From NCBI RefSeq assembly GCF_021283545.2, contig NZ_CP128540.1, forward strand, positions 3,569,501-3,633,500: DNA of 64,000 bases, in the 5' to 3' direction. A program made the translations under genes and the position numbers. The stretch is from Pseudomonas alloputida. GTDB taxonomy: Bacteria; Pseudomonadota; Gammaproteobacteria; Pseudomonadales; Pseudomonadaceae. The notes beneath the pieces are model-generated. The model saw nothing but the letters and a program-made list of their open reading frames with translations. It was not told the origin of the DNA and did no database searches. How positions within the stretch are numbered: the stretch's first letter is position 1; every line of letters starts with the position of its first letter. Of the stretch, positions 26,944 to 35,114 are shown piece after piece.

Positions 26944-27510
26944 ATGACCCCTTCAGACTTTCCACCTTCAACGCTTCCCGCCAAGCTGGTGAATGCCCTG
27001 TATGCCGCTGCCGCCTTGCGACCCAGAGCGTCCATGGGCGAGCTGGCCGTGTTGGCGGGCATCAGCCGGGCAACCCTGCACCGTTACTGCGGTACGAGAG
27101 ACAACCTCGATAGCCAGCTCGAACAGCACGCCAAAGACACGCTCATGCATATCCTCGACAACAGCGGCACGCTGGCCTGCCGCGAGCCCCTGGCCGCGTT
27201 GCGTCAGCTGATTCATGCGCACCTGGCCCAGGGTGAACTGATCGCTTTCCTGGCCTCCCGTTACCCTGTGCACATGAGCGTGCAGCACGACCTGCGGTTT
27301 TATCTGGAAAGGCTCGATGCGTTGTTTGCCAGCGGCCAGCGACAAGGCGTATTTCGAGCGGATGTCACCGCGGCGTTGCTGACCGAGATGTTCGTATCGC
27401 TGTTGCATGGCATGGTCGACGCCCGCCAACGGGGGCGCGCGCCAAGAGAGTGTGCAACGGTGCTGGAGAGCGCGTTTCTACAGGGCATTGCCACGCGGGC
27501 GCCCTATTGA
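26944..27510 (+). CDS. NfxB/EsrC-like TetR repressor divergent from mexC
   Basis: 188-residue paralogue of the repressor at 20529. Both share ATLHRYCGTRDNL (here with Y for F) in the HTH and GMVDARQRGRA where the other has GIVDAERRGRA. Shared middle blocks include RLDALFASGQRQGVFRADVT, against DALDAFFLRGQQAGAFRIDI in the other. Overall it is clearly the more diverged copy relative to P. aeruginosa NfxB as I remember it. It is transcribed divergently from mexC across 94 bp that contain the promoter-operator at 26883-26922. Repression of mexCD-oprJ, perhaps in response to membrane or envelope stress as for EsrC, is inferred. Confidence 0.85.
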   Translation: MTPSDFPPSTLPAKLVNALYAAAALRPRASMGELAVLAGISRATLHRYCGTRDNLDSQLEQHAKDTLMHILDNSGTLACREPLAALRQLIHAHLAQGELIAFLASRYPVHMSVQHDLRFYLERLDALFASGQRQGVFRADVTAALLTEMFVSLLHGMVDARQRGRAPRECATVLESAFLQGIATRAPY

Positions 27511-27568
27511 GCGCCCGCGCAGGGCAACAGCCGTGAAGACCTATTGCGTCAAAGGAAGGGAATGAACG

Positions 27569-28822
27569 CTATTGCTCGGCGTCATCGAGCGGCGTGCTCC
27601 AGATCACCAGCTCAAGGGCAGCGGCGATCTGGATGCGATGGTCGGCAAGCGGGATAGGCAGCAGGTCCTGGGCGCGCTCCAGCCGGCGCAGCAAGGTATT
27701 GCGATGGGTACCCAGCACCTCGGCGGTCTGGGTGATGTTGCAGCCATTGGCCAGGAAGGCGTGCAACGAATGCTGAAGCACCGTGGGCTCGGTCGCCAAG
27801 CGCCCCAACGTGCTCAAGACGAACTGCCTGGCCGCGCGGGCATCCTGGGTCATCAGCGACACCATCCTCACCTGATCGATCGTGGCAACGGCGGGTGAAC
27901 CCGCCAAACGGCCCATCAACCGCTGGGTGGTCAAGGCTTCCAGGTGCGAGCGCCGGAAGCCATTCATCCCCGCGCCCGCCGAACCGATTGCCGCGCGTAT
28001 CTTCGGAAATTGCCGGGCGACGTCCTGCAGCAGGTTCAGGTCCAGCGGCTTTGCCGCATTGCTCCAGGCCCACAGGGTCGCAGGGCCCGCGAATACGATC
28101 AGCGGCGCTACCGTGCCCGTGAGCTGCGCCAGGGCACGCGCCATGTCTTCCAGGGGGCGAATCTCGGCGTCCGGGGTTTCGCTCCAGACGAGGCAGGCAT
28201 GGTGCCTCTGAGCCAGGCTGTAGCCCAGTCGCCTGCCGAACTGCTCCGCGTCCACATCCCTGCCATCGAGCAGCCGGCTGACCAGGCTGCGTTTATCGAT
28301 AGGGTCGTCATGGGCCTGGGCGCTTTTTTCTTCGAGGATGATCTGCGTCACCACGCGCATGTTGCTGTCGATGAATTCCGAGATCGACCGCGACGAGACC
28401 TCCAGGAATTCCTCGAGCACCGCGGGATCCTGCGTCAGGCTGAAGGCCATCTTCATCCACAGGTCCCAGGCTGCGTTCTGTGTCGACCTTGCAACATTCA
28501 TCAGCAGTTCGGACAACCCCCTGCGGGCGAGCTCCCTGGCCGTGTCCACCATGTCAGCAGACACATAGGGCTCCACCGGCTCCCCAGGGCGCTGCAGGTT
28601 GGCATTGGCCCAGTGCAGCAACTCTGCCCGGTTGGCGCGCCGGCACGCCGCGAGGATGACCGGGTCCTCCAGCAACCTGGCATCTTCGGGCGAAGAGAAC
28701 AGTGACTGGTTCAGGCGCTCGACCCACTCGGCTGGCAGCGCCTGAGCGAGTTCGGCGCCTTTGCGCATAAGCTCGCGAACGGTTTCCGAGGGGCGTGGCC
28801 AGGGCGACGGCGTGCTGGTCAT
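27569..28822 (-). CDS. PucR/CdaR-family transcriptional regulator
   Basis: 417-residue regulator. The C-terminal PucR-type HTH (FLANGCNITQTAEVLGTHRNTLLRRLERAQDL; key part THRNTLLRRLERA, about residues 372-388) is clear. Before it lies a GGDEF-like central region (about 180-310), and the N-terminus is an alpha-helical sensory region with no membrane helix. This arrangement is typical of CdaR/PucR activators of purine, sugar-acid or amine catabolism. It is divergent from the phytanoyl-CoA-dioxygenase-like gene at 29061 across about 240 bp, so that gene is a likely target. It could also act on the downstream hydrophobic-compound genes. Confidence 0.9.
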   Translation of the reverse strand: MTSTPSPWPRPSETVRELMRKGAELAQALPAEWVERLNQSLFSSPEDARLLEDPVILAACRRANRAELLHWANANLQRPGEPVEPYVSADMVDTARELARRGLSELLMNVARSTQNAAWDLWMKMAFSLTQDPAVLEEFLEVSSRSISEFIDSNMRVVTQIILEEKSAQAHDDPIDKRSLVSRLLDGRDVDAEQFGRRLGYSLAQRHHACLVWSETPDAEIRPLEDMARALAQLTGTVAPLIVFAGPATLWAWSNAAKPLDLNLLQDVARQFPKIRAAIGSAGAGMNGFRRSHLEALTTQRLMGRLAGSPAVATIDQVRMVSLMTQDARAARQFVLSTLGRLATEPTVLQHSLHAFLANGCNITQTAEVLGTHRNTLLRRLERAQDLLPIPLADHRIQIAAALELVIWSTPLDDAEQ

Positions 28823-28939
28823 GGGCGGTGCAAATCACTCAAAAATCGGCTGGAAAATGGTGCAGTTCGTACCTTGGCGCAGGGCCAGTGGAAACCTAGC
28901 ATGAACTCACTGCCTGAACAAAAAATACAAGGAGGCACC

Positions 28940-29008
28940 GTGACGCTTCATGTCCCTTTTTTGGGTTTAGCGCAGTGGCAAGCAGGCCTGTTTCCTGATG
29001 CCCGTTGA
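28940..29008 (+). CDS. Possible 22-residue leader peptide
   Basis: A GTG-started frame of 22 codons (MTLHVPFLGLAQWQAGLFPD near its start) preceded by a perfect AAGGAGG (28929-28935) with a 4-nt spacer. It ends 52 nt before the dioxygenase start at 29061. The ribosome-binding site is stronger than that of most genes here. There is no run of one amino acid to suggest classical attenuation. Real translation is unproven. Confidence 0.3.
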   Translation: MTLHVPFLGLAQWQAGLFPDAR

Positions 29009-29060
29009 TCAAACGTCAACCCGCCTGCGCAACCGTTCCTTTCAATCTGGAGTGTTCTCA

Positions 29061-29930
29061 ATGTCAGCCTCTCGCGACGCCACGCCAAGCCTGCCCGTGG
29101 TAACCCGCTCGACTTCCGCGCAAGAGATTGCGCTGCTGAGCGACCAAGCAGGTGCGGTAATCATCCGCAACTTCATGACCCCTGAACAAGTCGTACGGAT
29201 CAACAACGAACTCGACGCCCCCCTGGCCGCGCTCGATGCCGGCTCCAGGCACGAGCACGAGCTGATCGCCGAGTTCCATGGCCATCAGACCAAACGGCTA
29301 ACCAACCTCGTCACCCACAGCAAGACCTTTCGTGAGGAAGTCCTCGATGACGACCTCTTCCACGAACTGGGGAACGTGCTTTACGCCCCGGAGTCCGGTG
29401 ACTGGTGGCTGACCACGGCCCAGTTGATCGAAATCGGCCCAGGCAACAAAGCGCAAATGCTGCACCGTGACATGATGCAGTACCAACCGTTCGTGGCCAT
29501 GAACAAACATGCGCCACGCGCCATCACCAACCTGATGCTGGCGCTGACCGATTTCACCGAGGAAAACGGCGCCACGCGCTTGATCCCCGGGAGCCAGGAC
29601 TGGGATGACTTCGACGATGTCGGCACCCCAGAGATGACGATTCCTGCCCTGCTCAAAGCCGGGGATGCCGTGCTGTTCGGCGGCAAGGTCGTTCACGGTG
29701 GCGGGGCCAACGTGACCACCGACTATTACCGTCGCGGGCTGACCATCCCGATGCAGGCTTCGATAATCACGCCTGAAGAAGCCTACCCGTTGATCGTGCC
29801 GCTCGAGCTGGTGCGCACGCTTTCTCCGCGGGTACAGAAGATCCTCGGTTTCCGCTCCCAATACCCCAATGGCAGCCCTGGCCTTTGGCAACATAACTAC
29901 GCAGACCTGGCGGATTACCTTCAGCTCTAG
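29061..29930 (+). CDS. Phytanoyl-CoA dioxygenase (PhyH) family protein
   Basis: 289-residue Fe(II)/2-oxoglutarate oxygenase. The HxD iron motif is in MLHRDMMQYQ (about residues 134-136). The distal His is in GGKVVHGGGANVT, with the downstream Arg in YYRRGLTI for 2-oxoglutarate. The double-stranded helix carries LALTDFTEENGATRLIPGSQ. The start MSASRDATP is fixed by GGAG 8 nt upstream; an ATG at 28998 is in frame but weakly supported. It likely hydroxylates a hydrophobic or amine-bearing carbon. A second family member (39134-40021) shares DFTEENGATR. It is divergent from the PucR regulator gene. Substrate unknown. Confidence 0.9.
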   Translation: MSASRDATPSLPVVTRSTSAQEIALLSDQAGAVIIRNFMTPEQVVRINNELDAPLAALDAGSRHEHELIAEFHGHQTKRLTNLVTHSKTFREEVLDDDLFHELGNVLYAPESGDWWLTTAQLIEIGPGNKAQMLHRDMMQYQPFVAMNKHAPRAITNLMLALTDFTEENGATRLIPGSQDWDDFDDVGTPEMTIPALLKAGDAVLFGGKVVHGGGANVTTDYYRRGLTIPMQASIITPEEAYPLIVPLELVRTLSPRVQKILGFRSQYPNGSPGLWQHNYADLADYLQL

Positions 29931-30046
29931 CGTCCAGCGTTGACTTGCCTGGGCCTGAAGGTGCCACGACCACCCATTCGCCCAGGCAAGAAAACAGGCC
30001 AGGCATCGGTTTGCGATGCCTGGCTTCTGAGCGAGTGGCCAACCCT

Positions 30047-31009
30047 TCACTCCTGGTAGGGCATTACCCCTCGGCGTGAAAACAATACAGGTACACCTTC
30101 GGCGTTGAACAACGCCGCCGTCAGTGAAAGGCCATCCGCGGTCTGCGTTTCCTGGAAACTGTGCCCGCCATCGCTGCTCTGCACGCTAAGCCCATCCAGC
30201 CCGACCGCCAGCACACGAGAGCCGGCTACCGCTACGCAAGTGACAGAGCCCTTGCTTTGCGTTGGCACTCGGTGAAAGCCCTTGCCGTCCGCTGAACCCT
30301 GCAACAGGGTACCGCGCTGGCCGCCCAGCAGCAGACGTCCATCGGCCAGTACCGCGCCTGCCCACAGGGTGCCTTCGTAGCCAGTATCCAGGTAACGCCA
30401 GTTTTTACCCTGGTCCTCGGAATGCAGTACCTGCCCATGCTCGGCCGTGGCGTACAGCGTGCCGCGGCTGTCGGCAAACAGCCCCATCAGGTTGAGGTCG
30501 GCCCGCTTGGCCCCCGGCGGGGCCTGAAGCGGCTGCTCGGACCACGTCTGGCCCCCATCCTCGGTAGTCAGCACCAACGACCAGAGGCCTACCGCAACAC
30601 CCTGACGGGCATTGAAGAAGTGCACCGCGAACAGTGGCCGGTCTTCTTCGGTGGCCAGGCGCTGGACCTGCCAGGACTCCCCGCCATCGGTGGTGATCAG
30701 GATCGCGCCCCAGTGGCCAACCGCCCACCCGCGTTTGGCATCCACGAAAGACACGCCCGTCAATGGTGTGGACAGCGGTACCGAACTCGCCTGGCGCCAC
30801 TGCAGGCCCTGGTCGTCGGACAACAACACGACACCGTGGTCGCCCACGGCAACCACGCGCGCACCGGCCCAGCCAGCGGCCAACATGGTGGCCTGCGTGG
30901 CATTGCTCGCCTGTACGGCCGGCACGGCCTGCAACGGCGCGGCCTGAAGAGACATCAGCGGCAATGCTGCTGCGAGCAAGGCCGCGGTGAATGAAACCCT
31001 GAACTTCAT
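30047..31009 (-). CDS. YCF48/HCF136-like beta-propeller protein, exported
   Basis: 320 residues with a signal peptide (AALLAAALPLMSLQAAPL) followed by repeats of the BNR/YCF48 kind: GVVLLSDDQGLQWRQ, GAILITTDGGESWQVQ, SLVLTTEDGGQTWSEQ, GQVLHSEDQGKNWRYL and LSVQSSDGGHSFQET. The protein is a periplasmic beta-propeller. It is the last gene of the DUF1329-DUF1302-RND operon, starting 10 nt after the RND stop. This fourfold gene set occurs in many proteobacteria that degrade steroids, terpenoids and other lipophilic compounds. Its exact role, possibly assembly or docking for the RND exporter, is not established. Confidence 0.88.
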   Translation of the reverse strand: MKFRVSFTAALLAAALPLMSLQAAPLQAVPAVQASNATQATMLAAGWAGARVVAVGDHGVVLLSDDQGLQWRQASSVPLSTPLTGVSFVDAKRGWAVGHWGAILITTDGGESWQVQRLATEEDRPLFAVHFFNARQGVAVGLWSLVLTTEDGGQTWSEQPLQAPPGAKRADLNLMGLFADSRGTLYATAEHGQVLHSEDQGKNWRYLDTGYEGTLWAGAVLADGRLLLGGQRGTLLQGSADGKGFHRVPTQSKGSVTCVAVAGSRVLAVGLDGLSVQSSDGGHSFQETQTADGLSLTAALFNAEGVPVLFSRRGVMPYQE

Positions 31010-31019
31010 GCTTCTCTCC

Positions 31020-33446
31020 TCAGTGCACCAGCGCGCCGATCATGCGCACAGGGCGCTTACGTGGGAATACCCGCTCCAGCCAGACCGCGAAGGCCGGCAG
31101 CACGGTCATGGCCATGACCATGTTGACGATGAACATGAAGGCCAGCAGCTTGCCCATGTCGGCCTGGAACTTGAGCTCCGAGAACGCCCAGGTAGCCACG
31201 CCCACCGCCAGGGTAATGGCGGTGAAGATCGTCGCAACGCCCACCTCGAGCAATGCGTGCTCGACCGCCTTGGTGATCGACTGGCCGTGGGCCAGGTGCA
31301 GTTGCAGCCGGTTGTAGATGTAGAAGGCGTAGTCGACACCAATGCCCACGGCCAACACCATCACCGGCAAGGTAGCAATGGTCAGGCCGATCTGCAGTTC
31401 CTTCATGAACCAGTAGCCGATGAAGGTGCCGATGGTCAAAGGCAGGCAACAAACCAGCACTGCCCGCAGGTCGCGGTAGACGGCGAACACCAGCAGCGCG
31501 ATCGCGGCATAGACATACAGCAGCATGGGAGTTTCGCTCTTCTCCACTTCTTCGTTGATAGCGGCCAGAACGCCGGCGTTGCCCGAGGCGAGGCGGATCG
31601 ACAGGCCAGGCTGCGGATAGTCGCTGCGAAACGCCTTGGCGGCGTCCACCACTCGGTTGATGGTCGTGGCTTTGTGATCGGCCAGGTACAGGTGCACCGC
31701 CGACATGCTGCAGTCGGTACGCACCAGCCCGGGCGTGCGCGCCACCTCGGTGGCCAGCGCGGCATAGTTCATCGGGTCGATGGGCACCGCGGCCATTTTG
31801 GGATTGCCTTCGTTGTACCCCTCGTTGAACTGACGCATGTTGCTGGAGAAGGAGGCCACCGACAGCACACCGGGCACCCCCTGCATGGCCCAGACGAAGC
31901 GATCCTGGTACTGACCCGCCGCGACATCCTCGCAGGCCGCCGCCTCGCCTTCACCAGAGGCCCCCTGGTTGGCTTCGAAAACCACGCTGAGCCAGTCGAG
32001 GCCAATGTCGTAGCTGGTGGCGATCGAGACCGCATCGCGATTGAAGCGCGAGTCCTCACGCAACTCCGGCGCACCCGCCTGCAACGAGCCGACGACCCGG
32101 TCGTGGCTTTGCCAGATCGCCACCAGGAACACCACCAGGGCCACGCCAAGCACCCACTGTGCGTTACGCCACTCGGCGAGCCGGGCCAGGCCTCGCAGCC
32201 AGCGGGTACGGCGCTGCCGGGAAACTTCCTGGGCAGCCGCATAGCGATCGTCCACCCGCAGCATGGAGGCCAGCAATGGCAGCATCAGCAGGTTGGTGAT
32301 GATCTTGTAGGCCACACCGAGGGAGGCCGTGATGGCGACTTCTCGTACCATCGGGATAGGAATCAGCAGCAGCGTCACGAACGACACCAGTGCGGTCACC
32401 AAGGCCAGTGTTCCCGGTATCAGCAAGCCGGTGAAGCTCGAGCGCGCCGCCTCTTCGGCACTCTTGCCGATAGCGATCTCGCGCACGATGAAGTTGATTT
32501 GCTGCACGCCATGGGAAACCCCGATGGCGAACACCAGGAAGGGCACCAGCACCGCCAACGGGTCGAGCCCGTACCCCAACAGGCGCAGGCTGCCGAACTG
32601 CCACACCAGCGAGGCCAGCGAACAGACCAGCGCCAGCAGCGTGAAGCGCAGTGAGTGGCAATACCAGTACACCGCCCCCGCGGTCAGAAGCAACGCAAGC
32701 AAACAGAACTCCAGTACGGCTGAAGCACCGTCAGCGATGTCGCCGATCTGCTTGGCGAAACCGATGATCTGGACTTCGAATTCGCCATCCTCGAATTGCT
32801 GGCGGATCTCTTTTTCCAGCCTGTGGTTGAACGCCACATAGTCCAGGTGGGCGCCATTGGTGCCGTACTCGTTGAGTTCCACCGTGATCATCGCGCTGCT
32901 CTGATCACGGGAAACCAGCGTGCCGATGAAACCACCCTGGGCAGTGGAGTTGGCGATCGTCGCGATGATCTGGTCATCCAGGTGATCGGGAGAAACCGTA
33001 CCCGGTACCAGTGGATCAGCGCGAAAACCTTCTTCGGTGATTTCGTTGACGAAGGCATTGGGCGTCCACAGGGACCGCACACTGCTGCGCGACACTCCAG
33101 GAAGGAAGGTCACTGCCTGGGTGACGTCATACAGCCGCTTCAGGCCCGGGGCGCTCCATATATCGCCCTGTCGGGCCTTGACCACGATGGTCAGCCGGTT
33201 CGCTCCCAGCAGGTCGTTGCGGTAGGCCTCGAATGTCTTGATGTATTCGTGGCCTAGCGGCAACTGCTTTTCGAAGCCAGCATCCATGCGCAGTTGCACG
33301 GCGAACCAGCCCATGATCAGCGTGAACACCGCCAGGCTCGCCAGCACCAGACGACGATGCCCGAACAACACACCCTCGACGCGTGACAACAGGCCACGTG
33401 CCGGGGCTTCAGATAGCTTTACAGAACCGTTCACGGCAGGCCTCAC
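31020..33446 (-). CDS. RND/MMPL-superfamily transporter
   Basis: 808-residue inner-membrane transporter of the hydrophobe/hopanoid RND-like group, distinct from the 1040-residue HAE1 drug pumps. Twelve helices come in two blocks: TM1 near residue 35, helices 2-6 about 240-400, TM7 near 430, helices 8-12 about 640-790. The second periplasmic loop has two cysteines (ACEDVAAG, RTDCSMSA) about 120 residues apart. Helix 2-6 includes FLVFAIGVSHGVQQINF, the GxSHGxQ signature of this branch. The ATG overlaps the DUF1302 stop by 4 nt and its stop is 10 nt before the YCF48-like gene. Function is probably movement of a lipophilic compound between membranes (inference). Confidence 0.9.
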   Translation of the reverse strand: MRPAVNGSVKLSEAPARGLLSRVEGVLFGHRRLVLASLAVFTLIMGWFAVQLRMDAGFEKQLPLGHEYIKTFEAYRNDLLGANRLTIVVKARQGDIWSAPGLKRLYDVTQAVTFLPGVSRSSVRSLWTPNAFVNEITEEGFRADPLVPGTVSPDHLDDQIIATIANSTAQGGFIGTLVSRDQSSAMITVELNEYGTNGAHLDYVAFNHRLEKEIRQQFEDGEFEVQIIGFAKQIGDIADGASAVLEFCLLALLLTAGAVYWYCHSLRFTLLALVCSLASLVWQFGSLRLLGYGLDPLAVLVPFLVFAIGVSHGVQQINFIVREIAIGKSAEEAARSSFTGLLIPGTLALVTALVSFVTLLLIPIPMVREVAITASLGVAYKIITNLLMLPLLASMLRVDDRYAAAQEVSRQRRTRWLRGLARLAEWRNAQWVLGVALVVFLVAIWQSHDRVVGSLQAGAPELREDSRFNRDAVSIATSYDIGLDWLSVVFEANQGASGEGEAAACEDVAAGQYQDRFVWAMQGVPGVLSVASFSSNMRQFNEGYNEGNPKMAAVPIDPMNYAALATEVARTPGLVRTDCSMSAVHLYLADHKATTINRVVDAAKAFRSDYPQPGLSIRLASGNAGVLAAINEEVEKSETPMLLYVYAAIALLVFAVYRDLRAVLVCCLPLTIGTFIGYWFMKELQIGLTIATLPVMVLAVGIGVDYAFYIYNRLQLHLAHGQSITKAVEHALLEVGVATIFTAITLAVGVATWAFSELKFQADMGKLLAFMFIVNMVMAMTVLPAFAVWLERVFPRKRPVRMIGALVH

Positions 33447-35089
33447 AAGGTGCGGGAAATCGCGATGCCGACATAATCGCGGTCACGATAAAGCTGGTCG
33501 TAGGGGGTTTCGCCGCCCATGAACTTCGCGTAGTTGAGGGAAATCTGCCAACTGGCCGGGTTTCGTACGAAATTCAGGTACAGGTTCATGCTGCTCGCGT
33601 CTTCGGTGAAGGTGGCGCTCAGGTTCGGCGTTCGCCCGCCAAGCGAGCGCGAGTAGAAGACGCCGGGCGTGACCTGCCAGCCCGGCAGCAACGTGCCGTC
33701 ATAGGTCAGGCTGAAGTCCAGGTTGATGCCCGACGAGGTCTTGTCGCCACGGGACTTGGGCGCTGTCGCAGGATCCAGTTGCCAGGCATTGAGCCCTGGG
33801 GCGAGTGGTTCGCCATTGACCTCGTCATGCAGCCCGGGGTACTTGATGACCACCAGTTCCGATAGCAGGGTGCCCGTGCTGGCCCCGGTGAAATCGAGCA
33901 GCGTCGGGGAGTTGGACGGCGTGAAGCTGTAAAGGCCGGTGAGGTGCCACTGGAATTTCTTTTCGTCTTTCCAGCATTTGCCCCCATTGCTGGAACACAG
34001 GTCGACGACAGGGTTGAGCATGACCGAATCCTTCGGCCGGTAAGAAAGCTCCGTACCGACTGCCCAGTCACCGATCGGCATGTTGGCACTGACGCCATAC
34101 ATCATCCGGTTTTCCTGGTATTCCCAGGTGGGTGCCGCCGCGAACGTGTTCGGGTCAAGAATGGCGACGCGCAACGACGGCAACTTGTCGTGATAACGCA
34201 TCACGTAGAAGCCATAGTTGATGTCGCTGTCTTCCGGCTGCCAGCGCAGCGAAAGGCCCCACTGGCCGCTGTCGCGGGCGTCCTTTTCGGAGAACCCGTA
34301 GTCTCCCCTGCCCTCGCCCAGTGCGTTGGTGTTTGACCAATAGCTGCCCACCGGCGGCAACTCGCTCTTGTTCCAGCGGAACTGATAGTAGGCCTCGACG
34401 TTGACACCCGAGCCAAGGCCTGACGCAACACTGAGCATCGGCGCGGGCAGCACGGCCTCCTTGAGTTGCACGCCGGGGCGCGCCAAGGCCTGGTAGTCGT
34501 AGGCGTTGGTGTTGTTGATGCCACCGGCCACGAACAGGCTCTCGCCCCAGTTGATCACCTGGTTGCCCAGGCGCGCACGGACCCGCTGCCCACCCACGTC
34601 GAAGCCTTTGCTCACCCACAGGTCCAGCAGGCGGGCCTTGAAGGCGAGGTCGTCGCGGGCGTCGTCACTCAGCCCGTTGCTGCCGACGCTCTCTGGGGTA
34701 TTGAACGACAGCGTGCCGGTGGTATCGGTGGCCGCGAAGTCGCGGATCCAGGTGCCACGCGCCATGAAGGTGACGTCCTCGGGCATCTTGAGCAACAGCT
34801 CATGGGTGCCCTTGAGGTAGTTGGTGAACATGTCGCCGCGGTCGTAGTTCAGGTCGCCCTGGTCCGCCACACCGGAGCTCTGCGCCAGGCAGCCGGAGGG
34901 CACGTTGTGCCCGGTCGGCCCCTGGTTGATCAGGTTGCAGCCCCGCGACTCCGTACGCAGGCCCATGCCTGCGGTGATGGTGGAGTCGAAGGAACCATTG
35001 AGGGTTTCGGTTTCAAAGGTGAACCCCATTGCCAACGGGGTTGCGCACACGATGACAAGGCCTGACGCTTTCGTAATTATTTTTTTCAT
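33443..35089 (-). CDS. DUF1302 outer-membrane protein
   Basis: 548-residue exported beta-barrel protein of the DUF1302 family, starting MKKIITKASGLVIVCATP with a cleavable signal. The first domain opens FTFETETLNGSFDSTITAGM. Inside are WGESLFVAGGINN and ELSYRPKDSVMLNPV, and it ends AISRTL. DUF1302 proteins resemble FadL-like outer-membrane channels for hydrophobic substrates. The start overlaps nothing upstream; 25 nt separate it from the DUF1329 gene, and its stop overlaps the RND start by 4 nt. Uptake or export of a lipophilic growth substrate is the favoured reading, without direct proof. Confidence 0.9.
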   Translation of the reverse strand: MKKIITKASGLVIVCATPLAMGFTFETETLNGSFDSTITAGMGLRTESRGCNLINQGPTGHNVPSGCLAQSSGVADQGDLNYDRGDMFTNYLKGTHELLLKMPEDVTFMARGTWIRDFAATDTTGTLSFNTPESVGSNGLSDDARDDLAFKARLLDLWVSKGFDVGGQRVRARLGNQVINWGESLFVAGGINNTNAYDYQALARPGVQLKEAVLPAPMLSVASGLGSGVNVEAYYQFRWNKSELPPVGSYWSNTNALGEGRGDYGFSEKDARDSGQWGLSLRWQPEDSDINYGFYVMRYHDKLPSLRVAILDPNTFAAAPTWEYQENRMMYGVSANMPIGDWAVGTELSYRPKDSVMLNPVVDLCSSNGGKCWKDEKKFQWHLTGLYSFTPSNSPTLLDFTGASTGTLLSELVVIKYPGLHDEVNGEPLAPGLNAWQLDPATAPKSRGDKTSSGINLDFSLTYDGTLLPGWQVTPGVFYSRSLGGRTPNLSATFTEDASSMNLYLNFVRNPASWQISLNYAKFMGGETPYDQLYRDRDYVGIAISRTL

Positions 35090-35114
35090 GCTGGCTCTCG
35101 ATCTGACGTCGGTT

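Noticed and set aside
29001..29024. Fourth TGATCA operator upstream of the first PhyH gene
   Set aside because: Only one TGATCA half-site (29006-29011) occurs; neither flanking position at N7 spacing matches the second arm.
30987..32654. Plus-strand open frame of 555 codons opposite the RND gene
   Set aside because: Antisense shadow; extreme His/Gln content and no recognisable domain.
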